Counted from the first letter of the stretch, positions 9,889-20,398 are shown. The stretch is DNA of 49,576 nucleotides from Granulicoccus phenolivorans DSM 17626 = NBRC 107789 = JCM 15570 (GCF_000423085.1 NZ_AUHH01000032.1:1-49576); one strand, 5' to 3'. The notes: generated by a model from the sequence alone, not told the origin. Made by a program: numbers and translations.

Positions 9889-11076
9889 TCACCCGAAGCG
9901 CAGTACGCTGCGCAGCCCGAGCAGGGCGACGACGGCGACCGCGATCGCGAAGATCACCCCGGCCGGGATCAGGCCGAGCAGGTTCGCCAGGACGCCGACC
10001 GCGACCACCGGCAGCGAGATCGCGATGTAGGCGATGATGAAGTAGCTGGTGGTGGCCTCGGTGCGATGGGCGGGTTCGGTGACCGTGGTGACCGCCCGCA
10101 GCCCGGTCATGAACAGCAGTCCCTGGCCGACGCCGCCGAGGGCGGTCGCCACCAGCAGCAGGACCAGCGAGGGCGCCAGCAGCGCAAGGATCAGCACCAC
10201 CATGCTGACCGCGAGCGCGATGGATCCGACCGTGATCAGCGTCCGATCGCTGTAGTTCCGCAGCCCGATCTGGCCGACCGCCGAGGTCAGGAACAGCAGC
10301 GAGACCACGGTCCCGATCAGGGCGGGCTGGTGCACCTGCAGCACCTGGGTCATGAAGTTCGGGGTGACTGCGGAGTGCATCCCGGAGACGGCGAAGCCGA
10401 GGAAGGCGCCCAGCACCGCGGGACCGAAGATGCCCCGGGCCTCGGTCGGGATCCGGGGCAGCTGCAGCCGGAACCGGCTGGGGTCGCTGGTGATCCGTTC
10501 CCGCACCGCCAGCAGCGCCACCCCGGCCAGCACCAGCAGCACCGCATGGACCACGAACGGCGTCGGCAGCGGGGACCGGGCCCACTGCGCGATCAGCCCC
10601 GAGACGAGGATGCCCAGGCCGAGGCCGCCGATATTGGCGGCGGTGGCGACCGCGCTGCCCAGCCGGCCGTGCTTCGGCGGCGCATTCTCCAGGACCGCGA
10701 CGGTGCCGGTGGCGGTGAAGATTCCCGCCGCCAGCCCGGACAGGATCCGGCCCACGAACAGCAGCCAGAGTTGCGAGAATTGCTGCCCGGCCAAGAAGCA
10801 GAACGCCGAGAGCAGGGCCGACACGACCGCGGCGAGCAGGACCGGCCGGCGCCCCAGCGCGTCGGAGAGCCGGCCGAACAGCACCAGGGTCGCGATCACG
10901 CCTCCGGCGTACACCGCGAACAGGACGGTGGTGGTGAGGCCGCCGAACCCGAACCGCTCCTGGAACAGCGGGTACAGCGGGGTCGGCAGCGTGGTGCCCA
11001 TCATCACCACCGCGAAGACGTACGCCGAAGCGGCCAGCGATCCGGCCGTACCGGGCCGCTCCGAACGTACTGTCAT
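9889..11076 (-). CDS. MFS transporter, probable drug or metabolite exporter
   Basis: A 395-residue integral membrane protein with twelve likely helices in two sets of six. The MFS signature between helices 2 and 3 is visible as GRLSDALGRRPVLL, and motif-C-like glycine-rich helix 5 (GGLGLGILVSGL) suggests an antiporter/exporter. The start is the ATG at 11076, with AAGGAG seven bases upstream; an open frame extends 31 codons further but has no ribosome binding site. It is downstream of thiC on the same strand with a 49-bp gap, so it may be cotranscribed with thiC and partly under the TPP riboswitch. A role in thiamine or pyrimidine transport is possible but not shown. Confidence 0.82.
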   Translation of the reverse strand: MTVRSERPGTAGSLAASAYVFAVVMMGTTLPTPLYPLFQERFGFGGLTTTVLFAVYAGGVIATLVLFGRLSDALGRRPVLLAAVVSALLSAFCFLAGQQFSQLWLLFVGRILSGLAAGIFTATGTVAVLENAPPKHGRLGSAVATAANIGGLGLGILVSGLIAQWARSPLPTPFVVHAVLLVLAGVALLAVRERITSDPSRFRLQLPRIPTEARGIFGPAVLGAFLGFAVSGMHSAVTPNFMTQVLQVHQPALIGTVVSLLFLTSAVGQIGLRNYSDRTLITVGSIALAVSMVVLILALLAPSLVLLLVATALGGVGQGLLFMTGLRAVTTVTEPAHRTEATTSYFIIAYIAISLPVVAVGVLANLLGLIPAGVIFAIAVAVVALLGLRSVLRFG

Positions 11077-11125
11077 GCCCACTCCTTCGTGCCGGCCCCA
11101 CTCCTCGTGCCGACGGTCGGCTACG

Positions 11126-12847
<1,722 letters not shown>

Positions 12848-12850
12848 TCA

Positions 12851-12940
12851 CTTCCTTCGCCGGTATGACCCGGACAGGTTCGGACGGTCCCGAGCGGCGT
12901 CGGCTCGATCTCAGCCCTCTGCCGAGGGCTCCCGTGTGGG
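12851..12940 (-). promoter_or_regulatory. TPP riboswitch (THI element) upstream of thiC
   Basis: Read on the minus strand, the leader contains the conserved pieces of the TPP aptamer in order: ACGGGAGCCC at the 5' side, GGGCTGAGATC (the invariant CUGAGA loop), then GACCGTCCGAACCTGTCCGG and GTCATACCGGCGAAGGAAG. These correspond to the ACCC/GAACCUG and AAUACCAGCG-type segments that bind the pyrophosphate. The aptamer ends close to the thiC start, so control of translation initiation is likely. Confidence 0.93.
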
Positions 12941-13005
12941 TGCGGCCACCCTAGCTCATGCCCGGTGACCGCAATCGGCATTGGGCCCCCGCGTACGCTG
13001 GGCGC

Positions 13006-14991
13006 ATGTCAGGCCGTCAGGACAATCAGGGCCGCCACGAGCATCGCGGCTTCGCCCGGTACGGGCGCTATCTGGGTGGGCCGGATCCGCTCGCGCCGCC
13101 GGTCGACATCGCCGATGCGCTGGCCGACATCGGCCGCGAGGTGATGGAGGGCACCAGTCTGCGCCGGGCCCTGCAGGAGTACCTGCGCCGCGGCGGCCGC
13201 GATCGCGGCCTGGACGATCTGGCCCGCCAGGTGGCCCGGAAGCGATCGGAGTTGCTGCGCCGGCACAAGCTGGACGGCACGCTGAGCGAGATCCGGGAGT
13301 TGCTGGATCGGGCCGTGCTCGCCGAGCGCAAGCAGCTGGCCCGCGACCTCGACGACGACGCCCGGTTCGCCGAGATGCAACTGGAGAACCTGCCCAGCCG
13401 CACCTCCGAGGCGGTCAACGAGTTGCGCGACTACCAGTGGCGCAGCCCCGAGGCGCGGCAGGCGTACCAGCAGATTGCCGACCTGATGGGCCGCGAGGCC
13501 CTCGATCAGCGCTTCGCCGGGATGAAGCAGGCGCTGCAGAACGCGACCGAGGCGGACCGGCAGGCGGTCAACGAGATGCTGGCCGACCTGAACCAGCTGC
13601 TCGAGGCGCACGCCCGGGGCGAGGACACCGACCAGCAGTTCGCCGATTTCATGGCCAAGCACGGGGAGTTCTTCCCGGAGAATCCGCAGACCATCGACGA
13701 ACTGCTGGACGCCCTGGCCCAGCGGGCGGCGGCCGCGCGGCGGATGCGAAACTCGCTCACCCCCGAACAGCGCGCGGAACTGGACGCGCTGACCGAGCAG
13801 GCCTTCGGCTCCCCCGAACTGAGCCAGGCGCTGTCCCGGCTGGACAACAACCTGATGAACCTCCGCCCGGACCAGGACTGGTGGGGCGAGGAGGGCTTCG
13901 AGGGTGAGCAGGGCCTGGGCATGGGCGAGGCGACCGGGGTGATGCAGCAGTTGTCCGAGCTGGATCAGTTGTCCGAGCAGCTCTCCCAGGAGTACGCCGG
14001 GGCGAGCCTGGACGACATCGACCTGGACACCCTGATGCGCCAGCTCGGCGCCGAGGCCGGCGTGGACGCCCAGCGGCTGCGGGACCTGGAGAAGGCGCTG
14101 CGGGACTCGGGCTACCTGGAACGCGGCTCCGATGATGTGCTGCGGCTGTCCCCCAGGGCGATGCGGCAGCTCGGCAAGACCCTGCTGAAGGATGTCGCCG
14201 ACCGGATCGCCGGGCGCGGCGGGCAACGCGACACCCGGACCGCCGGGGCCGCCGGGGAACGGACCGGCTCCAGTCGCGCCTGGGAGTTCGGCGACACCGA
14301 ACCGTGGGATGTCACCCGGACGGTGTCCAATGCGGTCGCGCGGACCGTGGCCGAGGGGGGTGACCCGCGGGCGGGCGTACGGCTGGGGCTGGATGATGTC
14401 GAGGTCACCGAGACCGAGGCCCGGACCCGGGCGGCGGTGGCGCTGCTGGTCGACACCTCGTTCTCGATGGTGATGGAGGGCCGGTGGCTGCCGATGAAGC
14501 AGACCGCGCTGGCGCTGCATCAGTTGATCACCACCCGGTTCCGCGGGGATGAGCTGACCCTGATCGGGTTCGGTCGCGAGGCGATGGCGATGGACATCGC
14601 CGAGCTGACCGCGCTGCCGGGAGCGCGCAGTCAGGGCACCAACCTGCATCATGCGCTGATGCTGGCCAACCGGTTCTTCCGGCGGAATCCGACCGCGCAG
14701 CCGGTGCTGCTGATCGTGACCGACGGCGAGCCGACCGCGCACCTGGAGCCGGACGGGGAGGCGTACTTCGACTATCCGCCGGCCCCGCACACGATCGCGG
14801 TCACGGTCCAGGAACTCGATGCCGCGATGCGCCTGGGCAGCCAGATCACCTTCTTCCGGCTGGGCGGTGATCCGGGGCTGGAACGCTTCCTCGACGAACT
14901 CGCCCGCCGGGTCGAGGGCCGGGTCGTGGCCCCCCAGTTGGATGATCTGGGGGCCGCGGTCGTCGGGTCCTACCTGTCCGACCGCGGCTGA
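13006..14991 (+). CDS. VWA-domain protein, partner of the AAA+ ATPase
   Basis: A 661-residue protein with no signal peptide. The first two thirds are helical and rich in Gln, Leu, Arg and acidic residues, with many heptad-like stretches, so an extended or coiled-coil structure is likely. The C-terminal third is a von Willebrand A domain with an intact MIDAS: DTSFS at residues 483-487, the Thr in GTNLHHAL, and the Asp in IVTDGEPT. Size and layout match mycobacterial Rv0959, which is adjacent to the ATPase Rv0958; here the two genes are 3.1 kb apart on the same strand. The ATG at 13006 is chosen over an upstream in-frame ATG at 12958 because the latter lies beside the riboswitch region. Confidence 0.82.
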   Translation: MSGRQDNQGRHEHRGFARYGRYLGGPDPLAPPVDIADALADIGREVMEGTSLRRALQEYLRRGGRDRGLDDLARQVARKRSELLRRHKLDGTLSEIRELLDRAVLAERKQLARDLDDDARFAEMQLENLPSRTSEAVNELRDYQWRSPEARQAYQQIADLMGREALDQRFAGMKQALQNATEADRQAVNEMLADLNQLLEAHARGEDTDQQFADFMAKHGEFFPENPQTIDELLDALAQRAAAARRMRNSLTPEQRAELDALTEQAFGSPELSQALSRLDNNLMNLRPDQDWWGEEGFEGEQGLGMGEATGVMQQLSELDQLSEQLSQEYAGASLDDIDLDTLMRQLGAEAGVDAQRLRDLEKALRDSGYLERGSDDVLRLSPRAMRQLGKTLLKDVADRIAGRGGQRDTRTAGAAGERTGSSRAWEFGDTEPWDVTRTVSNAVARTVAEGGDPRAGVRLGLDDVEVTETEARTRAAVALLVDTSFSMVMEGRWLPMKQTALALHQLITTRFRGDELTLIGFGREAMAMDIAELTALPGARSQGTNLHHALMLANRFFRRNPTAQPVLLIVTDGEPTAHLEPDGEAYFDYPPAPHTIAVTVQELDAAMRLGSQITFFRLGGDPGLERFLDELARRVEGRVVAPQLDDLGAAVVGSYLSDRG

Positions 14992-14995
14992 CCCG

Positions 14996-15118
14996 TCAGC
15001 CCTGGCGGGCCTTCAGGCGCGGGTTGCGCTTGTTGATCACGAACGTACGCCCGCGGCGGCGGACGATCTGGGCGCCGGGCTGCAGCTTCAGCGCGCGCAG
15101 GGAATTGCGGACTTTCAT
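14996..15118 (-). CDS. rpmJ2: ribosomal protein L36, zinc-independent paralogue
   Basis: A 40-residue basic protein ([20 protein letters not shown] at the N-terminus). The L36 fold is recognisable, but the four zinc ligands of ordinary L36 (three Cys and one His) are absent and there are no cysteines. It is therefore the C-minus type made when zinc is scarce. It lies 36 bp downstream of the Mrf/CobW-like gene on the same strand and should share its Zur-controlled promoter. AGGAG lies upstream of the ATG. Confidence 0.93.
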   Translation of the reverse strand: MKVRNSLRALKLQPGAQIVRRRGRTFVINKRNPRLKARQG

Positions 15119-15153
15119 GGTTCTCCTCGGACGGGAATGATGGTGGGGCGGGT

Positions 15154-16251
15154 TCAGGCGGCGCGTTCGATCGGGCCGAGCCAGGGTTCCAGCCCGTCCC
15201 AGATCTCTTCCCAGACCTGACCCCGGGTGGCGATCTCGGTGTCGGTGAGCAGGCAGCGATGGAACGCGGCCTCGATCTCCCGGTGCCCGTCGTCGCCGGC
15301 CAGCCCGACCACCGTGATCCGGGTCTGCCGGCGCGCGGCACCCCAGTTCTGGGTGGAGCCGACACTGGCCTGGCCGCCGGCGCTGTCCCACGCGCAGATC
15401 GCGTCGGGCCGGGTGGGCAACCAGAAGCAGCCCCGGGCGCGCCGCGGTCCGGAGCCGAGGGTCTCGATCTCCTCGTACAGCCGGCCGGGGTGGAAGGGCC
15501 GGTCGGAGTGGAGGTCGAGGCGCCACACGCCGGCCTCCGGCAGCGGCGGGAGCGGGCCCACGCGTACCTCGTCGATCCAGCCCTCCGACGCCCGGGACCG
15601 GTGTACGCCGGCGGCCAGCGCGGGCGCATCCAGCAGGCACGGATCGGCGACCAGTGGGACGCGCGGGCGCGCCAGGGCGGTGAGCAGGGCCAGTTCGTCG
15701 TGCTCGGGCAGCTGGGTGAGACAGACCACGTCGGCGTACTCCACCATCGCGGTCGCCACCTCGGCGACGCCGCGGTCATCATCGACGGCGGTGGCCAGGC
15801 CGCGTTCCCCGAGCGCCTCGTCCCCGAGCAGATCCTCGCTGATCGTGGCCCCGTCCAGCGCGGTCACCACCGCGGCGACCGTCACATGCGGGGCGTTGCC
15901 GGGAGCCCAGGACAGCACCCGGCAGACCTGGTTCGCCTCCGCGGTGACCGGCAGGCAGGCCACGATGCTGGTCCACTTTCCCTGCGCGGCCAGTCGCTCC
16001 AGGGTCGGCACGATGTCCTCCCGGATGGCGCAGGTGATGCAGGTGTGGGCGAGGTTGATCTCCTCGTGCTCGATCACCCCGGTGATGTCGCCGACCACAC
16101 GGGTCAGAATCTCCCGCTCGGCATCGATGGTGTGCATCACGCCGACGGCGCCGGGCAGCCCGAGCTGCAGCGAGATGCTGGCCGAGGCCACCGCGCCCTC
16201 CTGGATGCCGCTGATCAGGATCACCGGCACCTGACGACGCCCCACCTTCAT
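15154..16251 (-). CDS. mrf: Mrf-like COG0523/CobW-family protein with degenerate P-loop
   Basis: A 365-residue protein of the CobW/COG0523 family by overall layout: a short beta-strand (PVILISG), a loop, a CxxC at residues 71-74 in the position of the family GCxCC metal motif, and a CobW C-terminal domain with [10 protein letters not shown] and CFWLPTRPD. The Walker A is not functional in appearance: GIQEGAVAS (15-23) replaces GxxGxGKT. Mycobacterial Mrf (Rv0106 type), which recruits the hibernation factor MPY to C-minus ribosomes in low zinc, has the same feature, and the neighbours are C-minus ribosomal genes. I therefore infer an Mrf-like role rather than a GTPase zinc chaperone. GGAGG precedes the ATG; its start overlaps the stop of a 17-codon upstream frame. 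Confidence 0.78.
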   Translation of the reverse strand: MKVGRRQVPVILISGIQEGAVASASISLQLGLPGAVGVMHTIDAEREILTRVVGDITGVIEHEEINLAHTCITCAIREDIVPTLERLAAQGKWTSIVACLPVTAEANQVCRVLSWAPGNAPHVTVAAVVTALDGATISEDLLGDEALGERGLATAVDDDRGVAEVATAMVEYADVVCLTQLPEHDELALLTALARPRVPLVADPCLLDAPALAAGVHRSRASEGWIDEVRVGPLPPLPEAGVWRLDLHSDRPFHPGRLYEEIETLGSGPRRARGCFWLPTRPDAICAWDSAGGQASVGSTQNWGAARRQTRITVVGLAGDDGHREIEAAFHRCLLTDTEIATRGQVWEEIWDGLEPWLGPIERAA

Positions 16252-16301
16252 CGCGCCTCCTTGCGGCCGGCACCGTAACGGCGATGGACGGTTTGCTTCA
16301 T
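16248..16301 (-). CDS. possible 17-residue leader peptide upstream of mrf
   Basis: A 17-codon frame with ATG at 16301 and GGGAG nine bases upstream. It encodes a very basic peptide ([17 protein letters not shown]). Its TGA overlaps the mrf ATG as ATGA, which is the usual geometry of translational coupling. It lies inside the Zur-controlled transcript. It could be a small protein, a coupling leader or chance; no similarity is recognised. Confidence 0.3.
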   Translation of the reverse strand: MKQTVHRRYGAGRKEAR

Positions 16302-16325
16302 CGTGAAACTCCCTGCAGACTATTG

Positions 16326-16342
16326 AGAATGATTGTCATTCT
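16326..16342. promoter_or_regulatory. Zur-like operator between mrf and rpmB2
   Basis: A perfect 17-bp palindrome, AGAATGA-TTG-TCATTCT, lies in the divergent gap. It matches the shape and composition of actinobacterial Zur boxes (AAATGA..TCATTT type). It ends 15 bp before the rpmB2 ATG and lies 74 bp from the mrf ATG, so a repressor bound here would cover both promoters and respond to zinc. Confidence 0.85.
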
Positions 16343-16357
16343 AAACGAAGGGACGCC

Positions 16358-16594
16358 ATGTCACGCAAATGTCAGGTGACCGGAGCCGAACCGGCGTTCG
16401 GCAACGCGGTCTCCCACTCCCATCGACGCACCCGCCGGCGGTGGAACGTGAATGTGCAGAGCAAGCGGTACTGGGTGCCGTCGCTGGGCCGCAACGTCAC
16501 GCTGCAGGTCAGTGCGCGCGGGATCAAGACCATCGACCAGCGCGGCATCGAGGCCGTGGTCCGGGATCTGCAGGGTCGCGGGGTGAAGCTCTGA
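16358..16594 (+). CDS. rpmB2: ribosomal protein L28, zinc-independent paralogue
   Basis: A 78-residue L28 of the E. coli-like type (MSRKCQVTG..., then [16 protein letters not shown]-like region and a C-terminal [11 protein letters not shown]). Only one Cys (residue 5) is present, so the CxxC pairs of zinc-binding L28 are missing. It is the first gene of a tight three-gene operon with a very short leader behind the Zur-like palindrome; AAGGGA is the ribosome binding site. The stop overlaps the rpmG2 start (TGATG). Confidence 0.94.
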   Translation: MSRKCQVTGAEPAFGNAVSHSHRRTRRRWNVNVQSKRYWVPSLGRNVTLQVSARGIKTIDQRGIEAVVRDLQGRGVKL

Positions 16595-16764
16595 TGGCGA
16601 AAAAGGGTTCGGAGGTCCGGCCGATCATCAAGCTCCGCTCCTCGGCGGGGACCGGCTACACCTACGTCACCAAGAAGAACCGGCGCAACGATCCGGACCG
16701 GTTGGTGCTGCGCAAGTACGACCCGGTCGTACGCCGACACGTGGAATTCAAGGAGCAACGCTGA
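16594..16764 (+). CDS. rpmG2: ribosomal protein L33, zinc-independent paralogue
   Basis: A 56-residue L33 ([20 protein letters not shown] at the N-terminus, [14 protein letters not shown] core) with no cysteines; the two CxxC motifs of zinc-type L33 are absent. Both junctions are TGATG overlaps, so translation is coupled to rpmB2 upstream and rpsN2 downstream. Confidence 0.95.
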   Translation: MAKKGSEVRPIIKLRSSAGTGYTYVTKKNRRNDPDRLVLRKYDPVVRRHVEFKEQR

Positions 16765-17069
16765 TGGCCAAGAAGTCGAAGATCGTCGCCAACCAGAAGC
16801 GACAGGTCCTGGTCGAGCGCTATCGGGAACGCCGCGCCGAGCTGCGGGCCGCCGCCCGGGACACCTCGCTGGATCTGGCGGACCGGATGGCAGCCGGCCG
16901 GGCACTGGCGAAGCTGCCGCGGGATTCCTCCCCCAGCCGGGTCCGCAACCGCGACCAGGTGGACGGGCGGCCCCGGGCGTACCTGCGCAAGGCCGGCCTC
17001 TCCCGGGTGAACTTCCGGGAAGCCGCACACCGGGGGGATCTGCCGGGAATCACCAAGTCGAGCTGGTGA
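16764..17069 (+). CDS. rpsN2: ribosomal protein S14, zinc-independent paralogue
   Basis: A 101-residue S14 of the long, cysteine-free type; zinc-binding S14 is about 61 residues with CxxC pairs. The C-terminal signature [20 protein letters not shown] is intact. It ends the rpmB2-rpmG2-rpsN2 operon. Under zinc starvation these proteins replace the zinc-binding versions on the ribosome. Confidence 0.95.
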   Translation: MAKKSKIVANQKRQVLVERYRERRAELRAAARDTSLDLADRMAAGRALAKLPRDSSPSRVRNRDQVDGRPRAYLRKAGLSRVNFREAAHRGDLPGITKSSW

Positions 17070-17154
17070 ACAGTCGCTCTCGGGCGATATCGGTACGCCA
17101 CTCGCCGGGGTTAGCGTGAACACGATCAATCCCGAGTGAACCGAGGTGGCAGCG

Positions 17155-17985
17155 ATGCCCGAGATCGAGTTACCGTCCGGACCGTTGGAGTACGGGGACA
17201 CCGGCGGCCCGGGCCCGGTGATCGTGCTCGCCCACGGCGTACCGATGGACGGACGCTGCTGGCGCAAGGTGGTGCCGCTGCTGGGTCAGTACCGGGTCGT
17301 GACCCCAACGCTACCGATGGGTGGGCACCGCCGGCCGATGCGGGCCGATGCCGACCTCTCCCAGGAAGGGATGGCCGCCCTGCTGGGGGACTTTCTGGAC
17401 GCCCTGGAACTCAGCGACGTGACGCTGGTCCTGAACGACTGGGGTGGCGGGCAGTTCCTGATCAATCAGGACCGCACCGATCGGGTGGCCCGGCTGGTCC
17501 TGGCCACCTGTGAGGCGTTCGACAACTTCCCGCCCGCCCCCGTCCGGCCGATGAGTGCGATGGGCAAGCGGGTGCCAGGCGTCCTGTGGCTGTTCCTGCA
17601 ACTGATGCGGGTACGCAGGTTCCGCCGGATGCCCGCCGGCTACGGCGGGATGTCGGTGACCGGGATTCCCGACGACCTGCTGCAGGACTGGTTCACCCCG
17701 GCCCGCAAGGATCCGGAGATCCGGCGCGACTTCGTCAAGTTCTTCGTCGGCGCACCGCCGCCGGAGCGACTCGACGACCTGGCCGCCGGGTGGAGCGCCT
17801 TCGCCGGGCCGGTGCTGGTGGTGTGGGCCGAGCAGGACCGGCTGATGCCGGCCGACCACGGTCCCCGACTGGCCGACCACTACCCCGACGCCCGGCTGGT
17901 CCGGTTACCTGGCTCCTCCACTCTGATCGGCGAGGACCAACCCGAACGGTTCGCCGAGTTGCTGACCGACTTCGTCGCCGCCTGA
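17155..17985 (+). CDS. alpha/beta hydrolase with Asp nucleophile and no obvious catalytic His
   Basis: A 276-residue cytoplasmic alpha/beta-hydrolase. The oxyanion region is HGVPMDG (27-33). The nucleophile elbow NDWGGGQ places Asp95 where haloalkane dehalogenases and epoxide hydrolases have theirs, and the acid region is VWAEQDRLMP. At the position of the catalytic His the sequence reads PGSSTLIGEDQPE, where family members usually have GHF..QE; Thr appears to replace His. It may be a subfamily with altered chemistry or without hydrolysis. The ATG at 17155 is chosen over a GTG three codons upstream because GAGG is nine bases before it. It is monocistronic, after the S14 gene. Confidence 0.72.
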   Translation: MPEIELPSGPLEYGDTGGPGPVIVLAHGVPMDGRCWRKVVPLLGQYRVVTPTLPMGGHRRPMRADADLSQEGMAALLGDFLDALELSDVTLVLNDWGGGQFLINQDRTDRVARLVLATCEAFDNFPPAPVRPMSAMGKRVPGVLWLFLQLMRVRRFRRMPAGYGGMSVTGIPDDLLQDWFTPARKDPEIRRDFVKFFVGAPPPERLDDLAAGWSAFAGPVLVVWAEQDRLMPADHGPRLADHYPDARLVRLPGSSTLIGEDQPERFAELLTDFVAA

Positions 17986-18083
17986 GCAACTGCGCGGCCC
18001 GAATTTCCCCGGGAGTATCCTTGGTCCACTTGCCGGGGATGTGTCCCAGCTCACACACCGGCTGCACGAGGAAGTGAGGACGC

Positions 18084-20315
18084 GTGGCCGGCGACGCCGA
18101 GATTCTGTTCGGACGCCAGGAGGACCTGGCAACCGTGACCCGGCTGTTGGAGTCTTCGCGCCTGGTGACGATCACCGGGCCGGGCGGAATCGGCAAGACC
18201 AGCCTTGCCGTCCGGATCACCGAACACCTCCGGCCGACCGTGGTCGATCTGACCGCCATTCACTCCGCCGGCGAGGTCGCCGCGCAGATCGCGCGGACCC
18301 TCGGCGTCTCGGAGAGTTCGGCCCGGCCACCCCAGGAGCAGGTAGCGCGCCATCTCGGTGCCGCCCCGGCGCTGTTGTTGCTGGACAACTGCGAACACGT
18401 GGCCGACGGAGTGGCCGATTTCCTCACCGCTGTCCTGCCCAAGTGCTCGGGGTTGCGCGTACTGACGACCAGCACCGTGGTTCTGGAGGTCCGCGGCGAA
18501 CAGGTCTATGAGCTCCCGCCGCTGTCGGTGCCGGCGCCGACCGATGACTTCGCCCGCATCCTGGAACATGCCTCGGTGCAGGTGCTGATCGCGCGTACGC
18601 GGGCGGTTGCCCCCGGCTTCGAGGTGACCGAGGAGAACTGTCAGCAGGTCGCTGAATTGTGTCGTCGCCTGGACGGCATGCCGCTGGCGGTGGAACTGGC
18701 CGCCATCCGGCTCCGCGTCCTCTCGGTCGACGAGTTGACCAAGCGGCTGGACCACCGCTTCGCCCTGCTGAATCACGGCAACCGGAACGCCCCCGATCGA
18801 CACCGGACCCTGCGCGCCCTGGTCGCCTGGAGTTTCGAACGCTGCAGCCCGGCCGAGCGGCTGCTGTGGGCCCGCCTCTCGGTGTTCCGGGGCAGCTTTT
18901 CCCTGGACGCCGCCGAGCACGTGTGCACATCCCCGGACGTAGCGCCCGAGGACATCCTCGATGTCATCGATGGCTTGGTGGCGAAGTCGGTCCTGGTCGT
19001 GGACCGGGCCACCCGGGGCCAGGTCCGCTATCGGCAGTTGGCGACCATCCGCGACTACGGCACCGAGCTGCTGACCGAGCGCGGTGAACGGGCCATGGTG
19101 CACGACCGGCTGTTGGAATTCTGCCTGGACCGCGCCGATCAGCGAGTGGCGAGCTGGTGCAGCGACAGCCAGGCCACCTCACTGCGCACCTGGCGGGTGG
19201 AACACCCCACCATCCTGGCCGCCTTCGAATGGGCGATGGAAGATCCGTCCCGCCACAACCAGGCGGCAGAACTGATGGTGCAGCTTCGCTACCACTGGAT
19301 CGCCGGCGGACAGCTGAGCGACGGCCGTCGCTGGGCCGATCGGATCCTGAACACCGCCGAACTCCCCGCGGTCCAGCGCGGCCACGTGCTCGCGGTGGCC
19401 GCCTGGATCGCGCTGATCCAGGGGGACCGGGAGTCCGCCCGGGCGTACCTCGACGAGGCCGAACCCCTGCGCGCCGCGACCGGAGACGAGTTCCTCGGCG
19501 CCCGGCTCGAGGCCTGGACCGGTCTGCTGCTGCTGTTCAGCGGGCAGGTGGAGGCGGCAGTCGACACGTACGCCCGGGCGATCCCGGTGCTGTCGGCGCA
19601 CGGGGACGACGGGTCGGCACAGATGGCGACCTTCCAGATGGCGATGGCACAGGTCTACAGCGACCGGCTCGATGATGCCCTGGCCACCTGCCGGGACCAG
19701 ATCGCGTGGTGCCGGTCAACCGGTGAGCAGTGGGATCTGGCGTACGCGCTGTGGGTGCAGGGCATCGCCCTGTGGCGCCGCGGCGAATCGGACGCCGCCC
19801 GAACCAGCGCCCGGCAGGCGCTGCAGATCCAGGAGTCCTTCGAGGACGGCATCTGTATCGCCCTGGTCCTGCTCCTGCTGACCTGGATCATGGGCAAGCG
19901 GTCCCCGCAGTCGCGGCAACTGTCCTGTGCCGCCGATCGGGTGTGGCAGATCCTGGGCACCTCGGCGGCCGCCTTCGGGCCGCACCTGCACCGGCATCAT
20001 CAGCAGTTCACTCCCCCGCCGCTGACCGGCGGCACGCCACCCCGGACCCGCGGCGAGGCCGTCACGCTCGGGCTCGCGCTCAGCGAACCGACCTCGGCCA
20101 AGGCTGCTAGCAATCTCACGGCCCGGGAGGAGCAGGTGCTGACCCACTTGGTCGAGGGCCGCAGTAACCGGGAGATCGCCGCCGAGCTCGTCCTTAGCCC
20201 GCGTACGGTCGAGGGCCACGTCGAGAACGTGCTGGCCAAACTGCATCTGCGCTCCCGCGCCGAGGTACCGGCGTGGTTCGTCCGGCATCGCGATCCGGGG
20301 GCCGTAGTCACGTAG
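18084..20315 (+). CDS. large NB-ARC/LuxR-type transcriptional regulator
   Basis: A 743-residue regulator. Walker A (GPGGIGKTS) is at residues 32-40, Walker B (LLLLDNCEHV) is near 97, and a GMPLAVELAA helix, diagnostic of NB-ARC/AfsR-like STAND ATPases, is near 200. The middle, about 330-640, is helical and TPR-like. The last 65 residues are a LuxR DNA-binding domain (LTAREEQVLTHLVEGRSNRE, then SPRTVEGHVENVLAKL). Such proteins oligomerise with ATP when a ligand binds and activate nearby operons. The GTG start has AGGA upstream. The fused monooxygenase-esterase gene begins 83 bp downstream on the same strand and is the obvious candidate target. Confidence 0.88.
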   Translation: MAGDAEILFGRQEDLATVTRLLESSRLVTITGPGGIGKTSLAVRITEHLRPTVVDLTAIHSAGEVAAQIARTLGVSESSARPPQEQVARHLGAAPALLLLDNCEHVADGVADFLTAVLPKCSGLRVLTTSTVVLEVRGEQVYELPPLSVPAPTDDFARILEHASVQVLIARTRAVAPGFEVTEENCQQVAELCRRLDGMPLAVELAAIRLRVLSVDELTKRLDHRFALLNHGNRNAPDRHRTLRALVAWSFERCSPAERLLWARLSVFRGSFSLDAAEHVCTSPDVAPEDILDVIDGLVAKSVLVVDRATRGQVRYRQLATIRDYGTELLTERGERAMVHDRLLEFCLDRADQRVASWCSDSQATSLRTWRVEHPTILAAFEWAMEDPSRHNQAAELMVQLRYHWIAGGQLSDGRRWADRILNTAELPAVQRGHVLAVAAWIALIQGDRESARAYLDEAEPLRAATGDEFLGARLEAWTGLLLLFSGQVEAAVDTYARAIPVLSAHGDDGSAQMATFQMAMAQVYSDRLDDALATCRDQIAWCRSTGEQWDLAYALWVQGIALWRRGESDAARTSARQALQIQESFEDGICIALVLLLLTWIMGKRSPQSRQLSCAADRVWQILGTSAAAFGPHLHRHHQQFTPPPLTGGTPPRTRGEAVTLGLALSEPTSAKAASNLTAREEQVLTHLVEGRSNREIAAELVLSPRTVEGHVENVLAKLHLRSRAEVPAWFVRHRDPGAVVT

Positions 20316-20398
20316 ATCTACGGGGGTGCCCGACGCTCCCCGCTCAGCACACTGGGGTGACCCGAATCACGACAGAGTCGTCGCGAAGGAGACTCCCC

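Noticed and set aside
16321-16346. Fur rather than Zur operator
   Set aside because: Iron boxes share the same look, but all the flanking genes are zinc-type (C-minus ribosomal proteins and Mrf-like), so Zur is the better reading; sequence alone cannot exclude Fur.
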